NCBI GenBank assembly: GCA_001464035.1
Contig: LNEC01000016.1
Coordinates: forward strand, 1 to 64,000
DNA: 64,000 nt
Source: Bradyrhizobiaceae bacterium Ga0074131
GTDB taxonomy: Bacteria > Pseudomonadota > Alphaproteobacteria > Rhizobiales > Xanthobacteraceae
Direction: 5' to 3'
Under the pieces are notes generated by a model. The model was not told the DNA's origin, did not search any database, and was given only the letters and a program-made list of their open reading frames with translations. Made by a program: the position numbers and the translations under genes. How positions within the stretch are numbered: the first letter of the stretch is position 1; every line of letters begins with the position of its first letter. Shown here in pieces: positions 30,330-39,405 of the stretch.

Positions 30330-31202
30330 ATGATCGAAAGTAATCGAGAAGCGAGTGCCATCGACGGCTTTGGATCGCTGGCACAGCCGACCCGCCTCGC
30401 CGCGGTTCGTTATCTGCTTGCGGTCCATCCGCAAAGCCTGCCTGCCGGCGAGATCGCCCGGCGTTGCGAGGTGCCGCACAACACGATGTCGACGCATCTC
30501 GGTATTCTCAGCCGCGCGGGTTTGATTTCGGCCGAGAAAGACGGCCGCTCGGTGAACTATCGGGCCGACGTCACGGGCTTTCGAAGCCTGCTCAAATTTC
30601 TTTCGCAAGATTGCTGCAACGGCCGTCCGGAGCTGTGCGGGGACGCGTTCGATCTGCCATCCCAAATCATCGCCGCAGAGCCCACGGAGAAATTCATGAC
30701 GCCTGCGTTCAATGTCCTGTTCCTGTGCACGCAGAATTCCGCCCGCTCGATCATCGCCGAAGCCTTGCTCGAGAAGATCGGTCGCGGCCGCTTTCGGGCT
30801 TATTCGGCCGGATCGAATCCGGCCAAAGAACCGGTTCCGGAGGTCATCGAGCGGCTGACAGCCCTCGGCCACGACGTATCGCACCTGCACTCCAAATCAT
30901 GGGACGAATTCAAAGGGCCTGAGGCTCCCCGGATGGACTTTGTCATCGCGCTCTGCGACGCACCCGATGGTCAGTTCTGCCCGGACCTCGGGGCTCATTT
31001 TGTCACTGGCGTCTGGCCGCTCCCTGATCCCGCGCAATTCACGGGATCACCGACCGAGCGGACCACGCTTCTGAACGAGCTCTACGCGATGATCCGGCGC
31101 CGGATCGAGATCTTCACAAGCCTGCCGTTCGACTCGCTGGACCGCATGGCGATCAAGACCCGCCTCGACGAGATTGGCGATACCACGCGCGTATCCCCTT
31201 AA
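30330..31202 (+). CDS. ArsR regulator fused to LMW-phosphatase-type arsenate reductase
   Basis: A 290-residue two-domain protein. Residues 10-100 form an ArsR/SmtB winged helix (recognition helix around [10 protein letters not shown], wing [12 protein letters not shown]) with Cys95, Cys96 and Cys103 just after it as candidate arsenite ligands. Residues 123-290 are a low-molecular-weight tyrosine phosphatase-like ArsC with the nucleophile loop CTQNSAR (Cys133, Arg139) and a pair Cys209/Cys217 positioned like the thioredoxin-linked redox cysteines of staphylococcal ArsC. It would sense arsenite and reduce arsenate in one chain. It heads the plus-strand ars operon. Confidence 0.88.
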   Translation: MIESNREASAIDGFGSLAQPTRLAAVRYLLAVHPQSLPAGEIARRCEVPHNTMSTHLGILSRAGLISAEKDGRSVNYRADVTGFRSLLKFLSQDCCNGRPELCGDAFDLPSQIIAAEPTEKFMTPAFNVLFLCTQNSARSIIAEALLEKIGRGRFRAYSAGSNPAKEPVPEVIERLTALGHDVSHLHSKSWDEFKGPEAPRMDFVIALCDAPDGQFCPDLGAHFVTGVWPLPDPAQFTGSPTERTTLLNELYAMIRRRIEIFTSLPFDSLDRMAIKTRLDEIGDTTRVSP

Positions 31203-31213
31203 AAGGAATCCAC

Positions 31214-32257
31214 ATGAAGGTTGGCATCAATGGCATGGGCCGCATCGGCAGGCTCGCGCTGCGCGCCGCCCTCGGCGGCATACATCGTCCGGACAGCGAT
31301 CCGCGCGCCGGTAACCGGCTGGAGGTCGTGCACATCAACGAGCTGAAGGGCGGCATCGCAGCGACCGCACATCTCCTCGAATTCGACAGTATTCACGGAC
31401 GCTGGCACGATCCCATTGCGGTCGATTCCGATTTCGCCATTGCGATTGGCAAGCAGCGCATAGGCTTCAGCGAACGGGCCAGTCCGGGCGAAGTTGCATG
31501 GGGCGATCTCGGTTGTGACGTCGTGCTGGAGTGTACCGGAAAATTCCTGAAGCCGGACCAGCTTCAGGCCTATCTTGACCAGGGCGTCAAACGGGTGATC
31601 GTCGCGGCTCCCGTCAAGGACGAGGCGGCGCTCAACATCGTCGTCGGCGTCAACGACCAGCTCTACGATCCCGCCCGGCACCGGCTGCTGACGGCAGCAT
31701 CCTGTACGACGAACTGTCTGGCGCCGGTCGTCAAGGTCATCCACGAGGCGATCGGAATCCGCCATGGACAGATCACGACGATCCATAACCCTACCAACAC
31801 CAATGTCGTCGTCGACGCCCCGCACAAGGATCTTCGCCGCGCAAGGTCGGCCATGCTTTCGATGCAGCCCACGACGACCGGGAGCGCTACCGCCATCTCG
31901 CTGATCTATCCGGAGCTCAAGGGCAAGTTGAACGGCCACGCCGTGCGGGTGCCGGTGCTCAATGCCAGCCTGACCGATTGCGTCTTCGAGCTCAAACGTC
32001 CGACCACCGCAGAGGAGGTCAACCAGCTCTTCAAGGCCGCATCGGAAGGCGTTTTGGCCGGTATCCTCGGGCTCGAAAGCCGCGCACTGGTATCGGCCGA
32101 CTACAACAACGATCCGCGCAGCTCGATCGTGGACGCCTTGAGCACCATGGTGACGGACGAAACCCTGTTGAAGGTCTATGCCTGGTACGACAACGAGGTT
32201 GGGTACGCCTGCCGCATGGTCGATCTCGCCAACATCGTTCAACGTGCGGGCGCATAA
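31214..32257 (+). CDS. ArsJ-associated glyceraldehyde-3-phosphate dehydrogenase
   Basis: The 347-residue GAPDH-family enzyme has the NAD-binding start [11 protein letters not shown], catalytic Cys164 in [11 protein letters not shown] and His191. In ars operons with arsJ this enzyme uses arsenate in place of phosphate to form unstable 1-arseno-3-phosphoglycerate, which ArsJ exports. It begins 11 bases after the arsR-arsC stop behind an AAGGAAT site and ends four bases before arsJ. Placement beside arsJ, away from glycolytic genes, marks it as the arsenate-resistance paralogue. Confidence 0.93.
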   Translation: MKVGINGMGRIGRLALRAALGGIHRPDSDPRAGNRLEVVHINELKGGIAATAHLLEFDSIHGRWHDPIAVDSDFAIAIGKQRIGFSERASPGEVAWGDLGCDVVLECTGKFLKPDQLQAYLDQGVKRVIVAAPVKDEAALNIVVGVNDQLYDPARHRLLTAASCTTNCLAPVVKVIHEAIGIRHGQITTIHNPTNTNVVVDAPHKDLRRARSAMLSMQPTTTGSATAISLIYPELKGKLNGHAVRVPVLNASLTDCVFELKRPTTAEEVNQLFKAASEGVLAGILGLESRALVSADYNNDPRSSIVDALSTMVTDETLLKVYAWYDNEVGYACRMVDLANIVQRAGA

Positions 32258-32261
32258 CGCG

Positions 32262-33497
32262 ATGGTCCGAAACTACCTCATCGTCACGGCATCCTATTGG
32301 GGATTCACGCTGGTCGACGGCGCCTTGCGGATGCTCGTCCTGTTCCACTTTTTCCGGCTGGGCTATACGCCGTTCACGCTGGCCTTCCTGTTTCTCCTGT
32401 ATGAGGCGGCCGGCATCGGCGCCAACCTCGCCGGCGGCTATTTCGCGTCGCGTTTCGGCATTCCCCGCATGCTCGCGGTCGGCCAGATACTGCAGATCGC
32501 CGGCTTACTGATGTTGTCCGCGCTCGATCCCGGCTGGGGGGCCGCGGCATCAGTGGCCTGGGTCGTGATCGCCCAAGGCATCGCCGGCGTCGCCAAGGAC
32601 CTGACCAAGACCGCTTCGAAATCCGCGATCAAGGCCACCTCCGCGGAGGGCAGCGGGCAGTTGTTCCGATGGGTCGCCTGGTTCACGGGCTCGAAGAACG
32701 CGATGAAGGGCATCGGGTTCTTCGTCGGCGGCCTGTTGCTGGACCTGGTCGGATTCAGCCATGCGCTGTGGATGATGGCCGCCCTGCTCGGGGTGATCTT
32801 CGTCGCGGGGTTGCTGCTGCTGCCCTCGCAGCTCGGCAAGGCGAAATCGTCGAAGACCATCGGTGAACTGTTCGGAAAATCGCGCGGCGTGAACCTGCTG
32901 GCCGCAGCCCGCATCTTCATGTTCGGCGCCCGCGATGTCTGGTTCGTCGTCGGGTTGCCGGTGTTTCTCTACGCCAATGGCTGGAGCTTCCTCGAAGTCG
33001 GCGGGTTTCTCGCGGCCTGGACGATCGCCTATGGCGGGGTGCAGGCTATCGCCCCTGCCCTCGTGAGCCGCAGCACCGATGGCCTGAGCCGCGAGGTGCC
33101 GGCGGCCCGTGTCTGGGCGGCGATTCTTGCCGCGGTGCCGATCGCGCTGGCGGTCATCCTGCAGACCGCCGGTGTCGGCCGCCCCGATCTCGTATTGGTC
33201 ATCGGACTGGCCCTGTTCGGTTTGCCGTTCGCGGTGAATTCCTCGCAGCACTCGTACCTGATCCTGGCCTATGCTGGATCCGAGAAAGCCGCCGAAGACG
33301 TCGGCTTCTACTATGCCGCCAACGCCGTCGGACGGCTGCTCGGGATTATACTTTCGGGCGTTCTCTACCAGGTCGCCGGCATGACGGGATGTCTGGCGGG
33401 GTCGGCCGTCATGTTGCTGCTGTGCTGGCTGATTACGTTTCTGCTGCCTACCAATGAAGGCCTTTCTCCCGCCCAGGCGCGGCCAGGAGCTCGATAG
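32262..33497 (+). CDS. arsJ: Organoarsenical efflux MFS transporter ArsJ
   Basis: ArsJ is the MFS permease that exports 1-arseno-3-phosphoglycerate, which then breaks down to arsenate outside the cell. This 411-residue protein begins with MVRNYLIVTASYWGFTLVDG, typical of ArsJ, and carries SKNAMKGIGFFVGG and the KDLTKTASKSAIK loop. About twelve helices are predicted. The ATG at 32262 lies four bases after the GAPDH stop, so the pair is coupled and functions as one pathway. Confidence 0.93.
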   Translation: MVRNYLIVTASYWGFTLVDGALRMLVLFHFFRLGYTPFTLAFLFLLYEAAGIGANLAGGYFASRFGIPRMLAVGQILQIAGLLMLSALDPGWGAAASVAWVVIAQGIAGVAKDLTKTASKSAIKATSAEGSGQLFRWVAWFTGSKNAMKGIGFFVGGLLLDLVGFSHALWMMAALLGVIFVAGLLLLPSQLGKAKSSKTIGELFGKSRGVNLLAAARIFMFGARDVWFVVGLPVFLYANGWSFLEVGGFLAAWTIAYGGVQAIAPALVSRSTDGLSREVPAARVWAAILAAVPIALAVILQTAGVGRPDLVLVIGLALFGLPFAVNSSQHSYLILAYAGSEKAAEDVGFYYAANAVGRLLGIILSGVLYQVAGMTGCLAGSAVMLLLCWLITFLLPTNEGLSPAQARPGAR

Positions 33498-33534
33498 CAA
33501 CCGAACCTGTATTTCGATAATACCAGAAATATAG

Positions 33535-33565
33535 TTGACAGCCGTCCTGCCGTCTGAAATATGAT
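33535..33565 (+). promoter_or_regulatory. Candidate promoter of the second arsR, with upstream dyad
   Basis: TTGACA (33535-33540) is spaced 17 bases from AATATG or 19 bases from TATGAT, the latter overlapping the first ATG of the gene. Just upstream TATTTC and GAAATA form an inverted repeat with a 10-base spacer (33510-33531), a likely ArsR site. A start of transcription near 33570 would make the ATG at 33570 leaderless. Confidence 0.5.
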
Positions 33566-33887
33566 CGCCATGAAGCTCGACGCCGCCGCCGCACATCTCG
33601 AAGCCCTGGGCAATCCGACCCGGCTGAAAATCTACCGGGCACTGGTTCGCGCCGGAGATGCCGGGCTGCCGGTGGGCCGCCTGCAGGACAAACTGAAGAT
33701 TGCGCCCTCGACCCTCTCCCATCACATAAAGGCGCTGATGGTGGTTGGGCTGATCAGTCAGGTGCGGGAGGCAACGACGCTGGTGTGTCATGCCAACTAC
33801 GATGTGATGCGGGGCCTGGTGGATTTTCTGGTCGCCGAATGCTGCACCGGTGTCGCCGAATGCTCAGACACAAAGTCGGCCGCGTAG
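33561..33887 (+). CDS. arsR: ArsR/SmtB family repressor, second copy
   Basis: The 108-residue winged-helix protein has the helix-turn-helix KLKIAPSTLSHHIKALMVVGLI (about residues 46-67) and cysteines near the C-terminus (VAECCTGVAEC, about 93-103) suited to arsenite binding, the C-terminal-site type found in several proteobacterial ArsR. The start may be ATG 33561 or ATG 33570. It lies 63 bases after arsJ with its own promoter and probably controls the downstream flavoprotein and MFS genes. Confidence 0.88.
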   Translation: MIAMKLDAAAAHLEALGNPTRLKIYRALVRAGDAGLPVGRLQDKLKIAPSTLSHHIKALMVVGLISQVREATTLVCHANYDVMRGLVDFLVAECCTGVAECSDTKSAA

Positions 33888-33936
33888 TTTCTTGCGACGC
33901 TTTATTTCGATAGTTCTAGTTCGACAGGAGAATAGG

Positions 33937-35298
33937 ATGAACCAGACCAGGACCGTCGCGATCATCGGAGCCGGCCCGGTCGGCCTTGCCGCAGCCGCCC
34001 ACGTGCTGGAGCGCGGGCTGACGCCGATCGTGCTGGAGGCCGGCAGCGACGTCGGCCACGCGGTGCGGCAATGGGGCCATGTGCGGATGTTCTCGCCGTG
34101 GGAATACAATGTCGACCGCGCCGCGGAACGCCTGCTCGCCGCAACCGGCTGGAATTCTCCCGAGCCCGGTCAGTATCCGACCGGCGCCGAGCTGGTGGAG
34201 CGCTATCTCGAGCCGCTCGCGGCCAAGACTGAGCTCGCGAGCCACATCCATCCATCGAGCCGCGTCACCGACATCAGCCGCGTCGGCTTCGACAAGCTCA
34301 AGAGCAAGGGTCGCGAAACCGCCCCCTTCGAACTGCGCTATCAGAACGGGCAAGGCGCCAAGAGTGTGCGGGCCGATGCCGTGATCGACGCGTCCGGCAC
34401 CTGGCATTCGCCAAATCCGGCAGGCGCCAACGGCCTGCGCGCCATCGGCGAGACGCAGGCGGCGGACAGGATTGCGTACGGAATGCCCGACGTGCTGGGC
34501 AAGGATCGCGCGCGCTATGCCGGCAAGACCGTCGCGGTGCTGGGCGCCGGCCATTCGGCGATCGGCACGCTGACAGACCTCGCAAAACTCGCGACCGAGG
34601 CGCCGGAGACCAAACCGGTCTGGCTGTTGCGGGGCAACGATCCCGCCAAGGCGTTCGGCGGCGGCGCCAACGACAAGCTCGCCGCCCGCGGCGAACTCGG
34701 TTCGGCCTTTGCCGCGCTGGTCGCGGCGGGCCATATCACTGTAGAGAGCGAATTTCGTGTCTCGCATCTCGCCGCCGACGGCCCTCGCCTCACCGTCGGC
34801 GCCGGCTCCGCCTGTTGCGGCCGTCATGTGGTGGTGGACGAACTGATCGTGGCGACGGGCTTCCGGCCGGATCTGGATTTCCTGCACGAATTGCGCATCC
34901 AGCTCGATCCCGCGGTCGAGTGCCCGGTCCTGCTGCGGCCGCTGATCGATCCCAACGAACACAGCTGCGGCACCGTGCGGCCGCACGGCGCGCGCGAATT
35001 GGCGCAGGCCGAACCCGGCTTCTATTTCGCCGGCATGAAAGCCTACGGACGCGCGCCGACCTTCCTGATGCTGACCGGCTACGAACAGGTCCGCTCGATC
35101 GCGGCAGATATCGCCGGCGACCGGGAGGCCGCTGAGCGTGTCGAACTGGTGCTGCCCGAGACCGGCGTGTGCAGCCGCGCGGCCGCGCCCAGCGCAAGCC
35201 AGTGCTGCGGTGGACCGGCACCATCGGCGGTTGACGCCTGTTGTGTCGACGATGCAAATGCCAAACAGCAGGGAAAAGCCGGATGCGGCTGCGGGTAG
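33937..35298 (+). CDS. ars-locus flavin/NAD(P)-binding oxidoreductase with Cys-rich tail
   Basis: This 453-residue protein of the flavin monooxygenase-like type has an FAD motif GAGPVG (11-16), a second Rossmann motif GAGHSAIG (203-210) for NADPH and ATGFRPD (306-312). After residue 410 comes a tail with seven cysteines, including CC pairs at 423-424 and 435-436 and a final CGCG, plus a CC pair at 293-294. Such a tail suggests binding of arsenite or another thiophilic metalloid. It resembles the proteins called ArsO-like in ars operons; the reaction is not established. An AGGAG site lies 8 bases before the ATG. Confidence 0.82.
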   Translation: MNQTRTVAIIGAGPVGLAAAAHVLERGLTPIVLEAGSDVGHAVRQWGHVRMFSPWEYNVDRAAERLLAATGWNSPEPGQYPTGAELVERYLEPLAAKTELASHIHPSSRVTDISRVGFDKLKSKGRETAPFELRYQNGQGAKSVRADAVIDASGTWHSPNPAGANGLRAIGETQAADRIAYGMPDVLGKDRARYAGKTVAVLGAGHSAIGTLTDLAKLATEAPETKPVWLLRGNDPAKAFGGGANDKLAARGELGSAFAALVAAGHITVESEFRVSHLAADGPRLTVGAGSACCGRHVVVDELIVATGFRPDLDFLHELRIQLDPAVECPVLLRPLIDPNEHSCGTVRPHGARELAQAEPGFYFAGMKAYGRAPTFLMLTGYEQVRSIAADIAGDREAAERVELVLPETGVCSRAAAPSASQCCGGPAPSAVDACCVDDANAKQQGKAGCGCG

Positions 35299-35318
35299 CG
35301 CGGTCTGAACGGATATAG

Positions 35319-36530
35319 GTGAGCCAAATTTCGCTAGAGGGCCGATCCGTCATCGTTGCGATGTGCCTGGGGCAACTCGGCAGCCTGCTTCCGCACGTTG
35401 TGGTGCCCTCCATCCTCGCCGCGTTCCTGATTCCGGAATGGCAGTTGAGCGGCGCGCAAGCCGGCCTGTTGGCGGGCTCCGGCGCCGCCGGCTACATGCT
35501 GGCCGTGCCGCTGCTGGCGACGCTGACCGACCGTATCGATGCCCGCAAGATCCTGATCGCGGGGTCGGCGCTGAGCGCGCTCGGCACAATGCTGTTCGGG
35601 CTGTTCGCGACCGGGCTCTGGTCGGGCGCGCTGTGCAACGCGATCGCGGGCATCGGTTTTGCTGGCGCCTATATGCCCGGCCTCAAGGCGCTGACCGACC
35701 GCCTCGCGCCCGGCGATTCATCGCGCGCCATCACCTTCTACACCTCGAGCTTCTCGGTCGGCGTCGGCCTGTCTTTCCTGGTCTCGCAACTGGTCGCAGA
35801 GAGCTTTGGCTGGCGCAGCGCGTTCTTCGTGACGGCCCTTGGCCCGCTCGTGATGCTGCTGGTTTGCCTGCGGTTGGCCCCGGTGCAGCCGAAGCCCGCG
35901 GCGGGACCCCTGCTGGATTTCGCGCCGGTGTTCCGCAACACCCGGGCGATGGGGTTCGTGCTCGGCTATGGCGCGCACTGCTTCGAGCTCTACGGCATCC
36001 GGACCTGGCTGGTCGCATTCTGGACTTTCGTCATCGCCCGAAACGGACAGTCCTCCGTCTTTACGCCAATCGTCGTCAGCGTCGTGTTTTCGCTGCTGGC
36101 GATGCCCGCCAGCATTCTCGGCAATGAGCTGGCGCTGAAGTTCGGCCGGCATCGCGCGATCACCGCCGTCATGCTGAGCTCGGCTGTCGTGGCGCTGCTG
36201 ATCGGCGCCTTCTCGGACCAGTCGCCCTTGCTATTGCTGCCGCTGATGCTCGTCTATGCGATCACGGTACCGGCCGACTCCGGCGCGTTGACCTCGGGCA
36301 TGTCGATGGCGGCGCACCCGGACTATCGCGGGGCGACCATGGCGGCGCATTCCACCGTCGGCTTCAGCCTGTCGGCGCTAGGTGCCTGGAGCGTCGGCGT
36401 AGCGCTCGATCTTGCGGGCGGACCGCTGAGCGCCAATGCCTGGATGGCGGCGTTCTCGGTCCTGGCCGCAGGCATCCTGCTGGGTCCGGTGGCGCTCCAT
36501 TGGGCCAGATTCGCAGCGCCGCAATCATGA
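35319..36530 (+). CDS. MFS transporter in the ars locus (first of two)
   Basis: A 403-residue, twelve-helix MFS protein starting at GTG 35319, 20 bases after the flavoprotein stop, so probably in the same transcript. Motif A is present as LLATLTDRIDARKIL (about residues 66-80). Its location suggests export of an arsenic or other metalloid compound, perhaps a product of the flavoprotein; ArsK-type MFS exporters are a precedent. No substrate motif can be read. Its stop overlaps the next MFS gene by ATGA. Confidence 0.78.
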   Translation: MSQISLEGRSVIVAMCLGQLGSLLPHVVVPSILAAFLIPEWQLSGAQAGLLAGSGAAGYMLAVPLLATLTDRIDARKILIAGSALSALGTMLFGLFATGLWSGALCNAIAGIGFAGAYMPGLKALTDRLAPGDSSRAITFYTSSFSVGVGLSFLVSQLVAESFGWRSAFFVTALGPLVMLLVCLRLAPVQPKPAAGPLLDFAPVFRNTRAMGFVLGYGAHCFELYGIRTWLVAFWTFVIARNGQSSVFTPIVVSVVFSLLAMPASILGNELALKFGRHRAITAVMLSSAVVALLIGAFSDQSPLLLLPLMLVYAITVPADSGALTSGMSMAAHPDYRGATMAAHSTVGFSLSALGAWSVGVALDLAGGPLSANAWMAAFSVLAAGILLGPVALHWARFAAPQS

Positions 36531-37684
36531 ACCCGCCCCAGCTTCCGATCATTCTGGCGCTCGGCACCACCCAGACTCTGGCGTGGGCGTCGAGCTACTA
36601 TCTGCCCGCGATCCTGGCCGATCCGATCGGGCGCGACCTTGGCGTTTCCTCGAACTGGATTTTCGCCGCCTTCTCGGCATCGCTGGTGATTTCCGCCCTG
36701 CTCGGCCCGCGCGTCGGCCGGCAGATCGACCTGGTCGGCGGCCGGTCGGTGCTGTCGCTTTCAAATCTGACGCTGGCCGCGGGCCTCGCGCTGCTCGGCG
36801 TCAGCTATTCAATTCCGGTGCTGGTGATCGCCTGGCTCTTGCTGGGCGTAGGCATGGGGTTTGGCCTGTACGATGCCGCCTTCGGCACGCTGGGGCGCAT
36901 CTATGGCGACGCGGCGCGCCGCTCGATCACCGGCATCACGCTGCTCGCCGGTTTTGCTTCCACCGTCGGGTGGCCGCTGACGGCCTGGGGGCTGGAAACC
37001 ATCGGCTGGCGCAACACCTGCTTTGCCTGGGCGGCCGCGCATATCCTGATCGGCCTGCCGCTCAACTTCTTCATGCTGCCTGCCGTGAAAGGCGCCAAGG
37101 CCGCCGTCACGACAGCCGTCAAACCGCACCTTCCGATCGACCGCACCATGATCCTGCTGGCGTTCGCCTTCGCCGCGGCCTGGACCGTGACCGGCGCGAT
37201 GGCAGCGCACCTGCCGCGCATCCTGGAAGCCACGGGCGCGACCACGCTCCAGGCGGTGGCGGCCGGCGCGCTGATCGGCCCGGCGCAAGTCGCCGCCCGA
37301 ATCTTCGAGGCCAGTTTTCTCAGCCGCTATCATCCGCTGGTCTCGACCCGGCTGGCATGCCTGACGCATCCGATCGGCGCCGCCATCGTCGGGCTGGTCG
37401 GCGGACCCGCGGCAAGCCTGTTTGCGATTTTCCATGGCACCGGCAACGGCATCCTCACGATTGCGCGCGGCACCTTGCCGCTGGCGATCTTCGGCCCGCA
37501 GAACTATGGCTACCGGCTCGGCATCATCGGCGCGCCGGCGCGGATGGCGCAGGCCGCCGCCCCGCTGGCCTTTGGCCTGCTGATCGACGTGATGGGCAGC
37601 CGCGTGTTGATGGTTTCCTCCGCGCTCAGCCTGTCGGCGCTGCTGGCGCTGTTCCTGCTGAAGAGGCCTCCGGCGGCGTCCTGA
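36527..37684 (+). CDS. MFS transporter (second of two)
   Basis: This 385-residue MFS protein starts at ATG 36527, overlapping the previous MFS stop by four bases. About twelve helices are predicted, with GPRVGRQIDLVGGRSVL (about 61-77) as the first cytoplasmic loop motif. The two adjacent MFS genes differ in sequence, so they are not a recent duplication and may act on different substrates or as partners. The substrate is unknown. Confidence 0.8.
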   Translation: MNPPQLPIILALGTTQTLAWASSYYLPAILADPIGRDLGVSSNWIFAAFSASLVISALLGPRVGRQIDLVGGRSVLSLSNLTLAAGLALLGVSYSIPVLVIAWLLLGVGMGFGLYDAAFGTLGRIYGDAARRSITGITLLAGFASTVGWPLTAWGLETIGWRNTCFAWAAAHILIGLPLNFFMLPAVKGAKAAVTTAVKPHLPIDRTMILLAFAFAAAWTVTGAMAAHLPRILEATGATTLQAVAAGALIGPAQVAARIFEASFLSRYHPLVSTRLACLTHPIGAAIVGLVGGPAASLFAIFHGTGNGILTIARGTLPLAIFGPQNYGYRLGIIGAPARMAQAAAPLAFGLLIDVMGSRVLMVSSALSLSALLALFLLKRPPAAS

Positions 37685-37740
37685 CGATTCCGCGATATTT
37701 GCCCCTTCCCATCCCGCATCGTTTCGAGCAAAACCACCGC

Positions 37741-37932
37741 ATGGACGACGACACTGGCCGGGCAATTGCGATCAGGGGATTTGTGCGATGGGCGATTACG
37801 CCGCCGCAATCCTATGCGGTTTACCTCCTCGCGCTTTTCCTGGTGGCGGGATTGTCATTCTACGCCGGGAGCCTGAAGCCGAAGAAACCTGTCGGCATGG
37901 GGCCTCCGCCGGTGTCCGCCCCGAGCAACTGA
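37741..37932 (+). CDS. Small single-helix membrane protein (63 aa)
   Basis: A short frame from ATG 37741 encodes a charged N-terminus, one membrane helix (about residues 24-43, YAVYLLALFLVAGLSFYAGS) and a proline-rich C-terminus. The hydrophobic pattern and the tight fit between the MFS gene and ridA support it as real. It shares its reading frame with a meaningless longer frame over the MFS gene, so automatic calling may miss it. Function unknown. Confidence 0.55.
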   Translation: MDDDTGRAIAIRGFVRWAITPPQSYAVYLLALFLVAGLSFYAGSLKPKKPVGMGPPPVSAPSN

Positions 37933-37947
37933 ATTTCGGATCATGCA

Positions 37948-38364
37948 ATGACCCGCGACGCCACGCCTTCGATCGTCCGCATCAACCCACCCGAACTCGG
38001 CACTCCGCCCGGCTATTCGCAGGTGGTCGACGTCAGCGCAGGCAGGATCATCTTCATATCAGGCCAGACGGCGCTCGATCGCGACGGCAATGTGGTAGGC
38101 AAGAACGATTTTATCACGCAGGCCGCAAAGGTGTTTTCCAACCTCGCAGCGGCACTGCAGGGATGCGGGTGCACCGCCGCCCATCTGGTGAAGCTGACCG
38201 TGTTCCTCACCGATATGGACAATCTCGGAAGCTATCGCGAGGCGCGGAACCGGTTCTTTGCCTCGGTCACGCCGCCGGCGGCGCCAGCGGTGACACTGGT
38301 CGAAGTGTCAAAACTGTACGGGCCGGATTTCATGATCGAGATTGAGGCCATCGCGGCGGTGTGA
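37948..38364 (+). CDS. RidA family protein
   Basis: The 138-residue YjgF/YER057c/UK114 protein probably hydrolyses reactive enamine/imine intermediates or acts as a related deaminase. It has the family's SGQTALDRDGNVVGK stretch near residue 39 and a C-terminal VTLVEVSKLYGPDFMIEIEAIA segment. The usual RidA arginine (Arg105 region, R-x-[AT]) is replaced by Pro-Pro-Ala-Ala-Pro-Ala, which suggests it belongs to one of the Rid subfamilies without classical deaminase activity. Confidence 0.83.
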   Translation: MTRDATPSIVRINPPELGTPPGYSQVVDVSAGRIIFISGQTALDRDGNVVGKNDFITQAAKVFSNLAAALQGCGCTAAHLVKLTVFLTDMDNLGSYREARNRFFASVTPPAAPAVTLVEVSKLYGPDFMIEIEAIAAV

Positions 38365-38413
38365 CGCTCGTAAATCGACTAGACTGGCCGGCGATTCACA
38401 ATCCGGTGTTCCG

Positions 38414-38860
38414 ATGCCCCATGCCAGGCCTGCTCAAGCTGCCGACCTTGTTTCGCTGCTGGATCTCTTTCGTGTCTCCGATGTTAGCTCCCATGCGGAG
38501 CCGATAGCGCGGGCCGAGCAAATCTGGCGGCAAACGCTGTCCGACGACGGCGTCGCGGTCTTCGTATCCACCGTGGACACACAAATCGTCGCAACCTGCA
38601 TGCTGATCACGGCGCCCAATCTGCTGCGGGTCGGACGGCGGCACGGCTTTCTGGAAAACGTCGTCACCCATCCCGAATTTCAGGATATGGGCCATGGACG
38701 CGCGGTTGTCGGGGCGGCACTCGCAGAAGCCTGGACCAGGGATTGTCATCACGTCCTCATGCAGAGCGGCCGGCAAGACCCTCGCGTGCATCGATTCTAT
38801 GAGCGTTGCGGCTTCGAGCCGGGGCTCAGGGTCGGCTACGTCGCGCGCCGCCCTGCTTGA
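38414..38860 (+). CDS. GNAT family N-acetyltransferase
   Basis: A 148-residue acetyltransferase with the GNAT core: ENVVTHPEFQDMGHGRAVV at about residues 79-97 contains the acetyl-CoA pyrophosphate-binding loop (Q-x-x-G-x-G/A variant), and FYERCGFEPG near 128 is the final motif. The ATG at 38414 was chosen to give the typical N-terminus. The substrate is unknown; it stands alone between ridA and an unknown gene. Confidence 0.82.
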   Translation: MPHARPAQAADLVSLLDLFRVSDVSSHAEPIARAEQIWRQTLSDDGVAVFVSTVDTQIVATCMLITAPNLLRVGRRHGFLENVVTHPEFQDMGHGRAVVGAALAEAWTRDCHHVLMQSGRQDPRVHRFYERCGFEPGLRVGYVARRPA

Positions 38861-39018
38861 GAGCCGATGCCATTCTGCCCGCGCGACGCCGCGGGTCGCG
38901 TTGTTCAGCAACACTACGAGCACGGGTGCACCGCCACGCGCAAATTTGAGTTCCGCACGCTGGAACAAATCCGGTATTGCCGCATAGTCCTGCAACGCCG
39001 CTGCGGTGGAGATTGCGC

Positions 39019-39384
39019 ATGCCAAGAACTGGCTGGAATATACCTTATGGGGCGGATCAGACCGCCTACCTCGTCGTCGACCGCCAAAGCCGGCAGGGGG
39101 GTATTTGTTGCGAAATCGAGATCGAGCGGACCGACCCCGAAACCGTCATCACCGACCTCCTCGCCGGGCAGTTTTGCGACCCGGTCCGCGTGATCGCCTT
39201 CAACACCCTGGAGCATTGGTCACAGGACATCTCCCGTGATATCGCCGCCGAAATCCAGACCCGCTGCGACATCGAGGGTGCCGCCGTGCCCGAACATGTC
39301 GAGGATTTCGTTTGCGCCCACACCGGTCCGGTCCCGCAGCATCCGCGGGTTCATGGCGACAAGGGCCTTTCCCAATCGCGTTAG
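39019..39384 (+). CDS. Conserved hypothetical protein (121 aa)
   Basis: The protein begins MPRTGWNIPYGADQTAYLVV and continues with an acidic, mixed alpha/beta sequence (FNTLEHWSQDIS near residue 73). I recall very similar short proteins of unknown function in Bradyrhizobium. No catalytic or membrane motif can be seen. The ATG at 39019 is preferred over an ATG 14 codons upstream. It runs toward the EamA gene on the opposite strand. Confidence 0.65.
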   Translation: MPRTGWNIPYGADQTAYLVVDRQSRQGGICCEIEIERTDPETVITDLLAGQFCDPVRVIAFNTLEHWSQDISRDIAAEIQTRCDIEGAAVPEHVEDFVCAHTGPVPQHPRVHGDKGLSQSR

Positions 39385-39405
39385 GCGCACAGAAGGCGTG
39401 CACAG

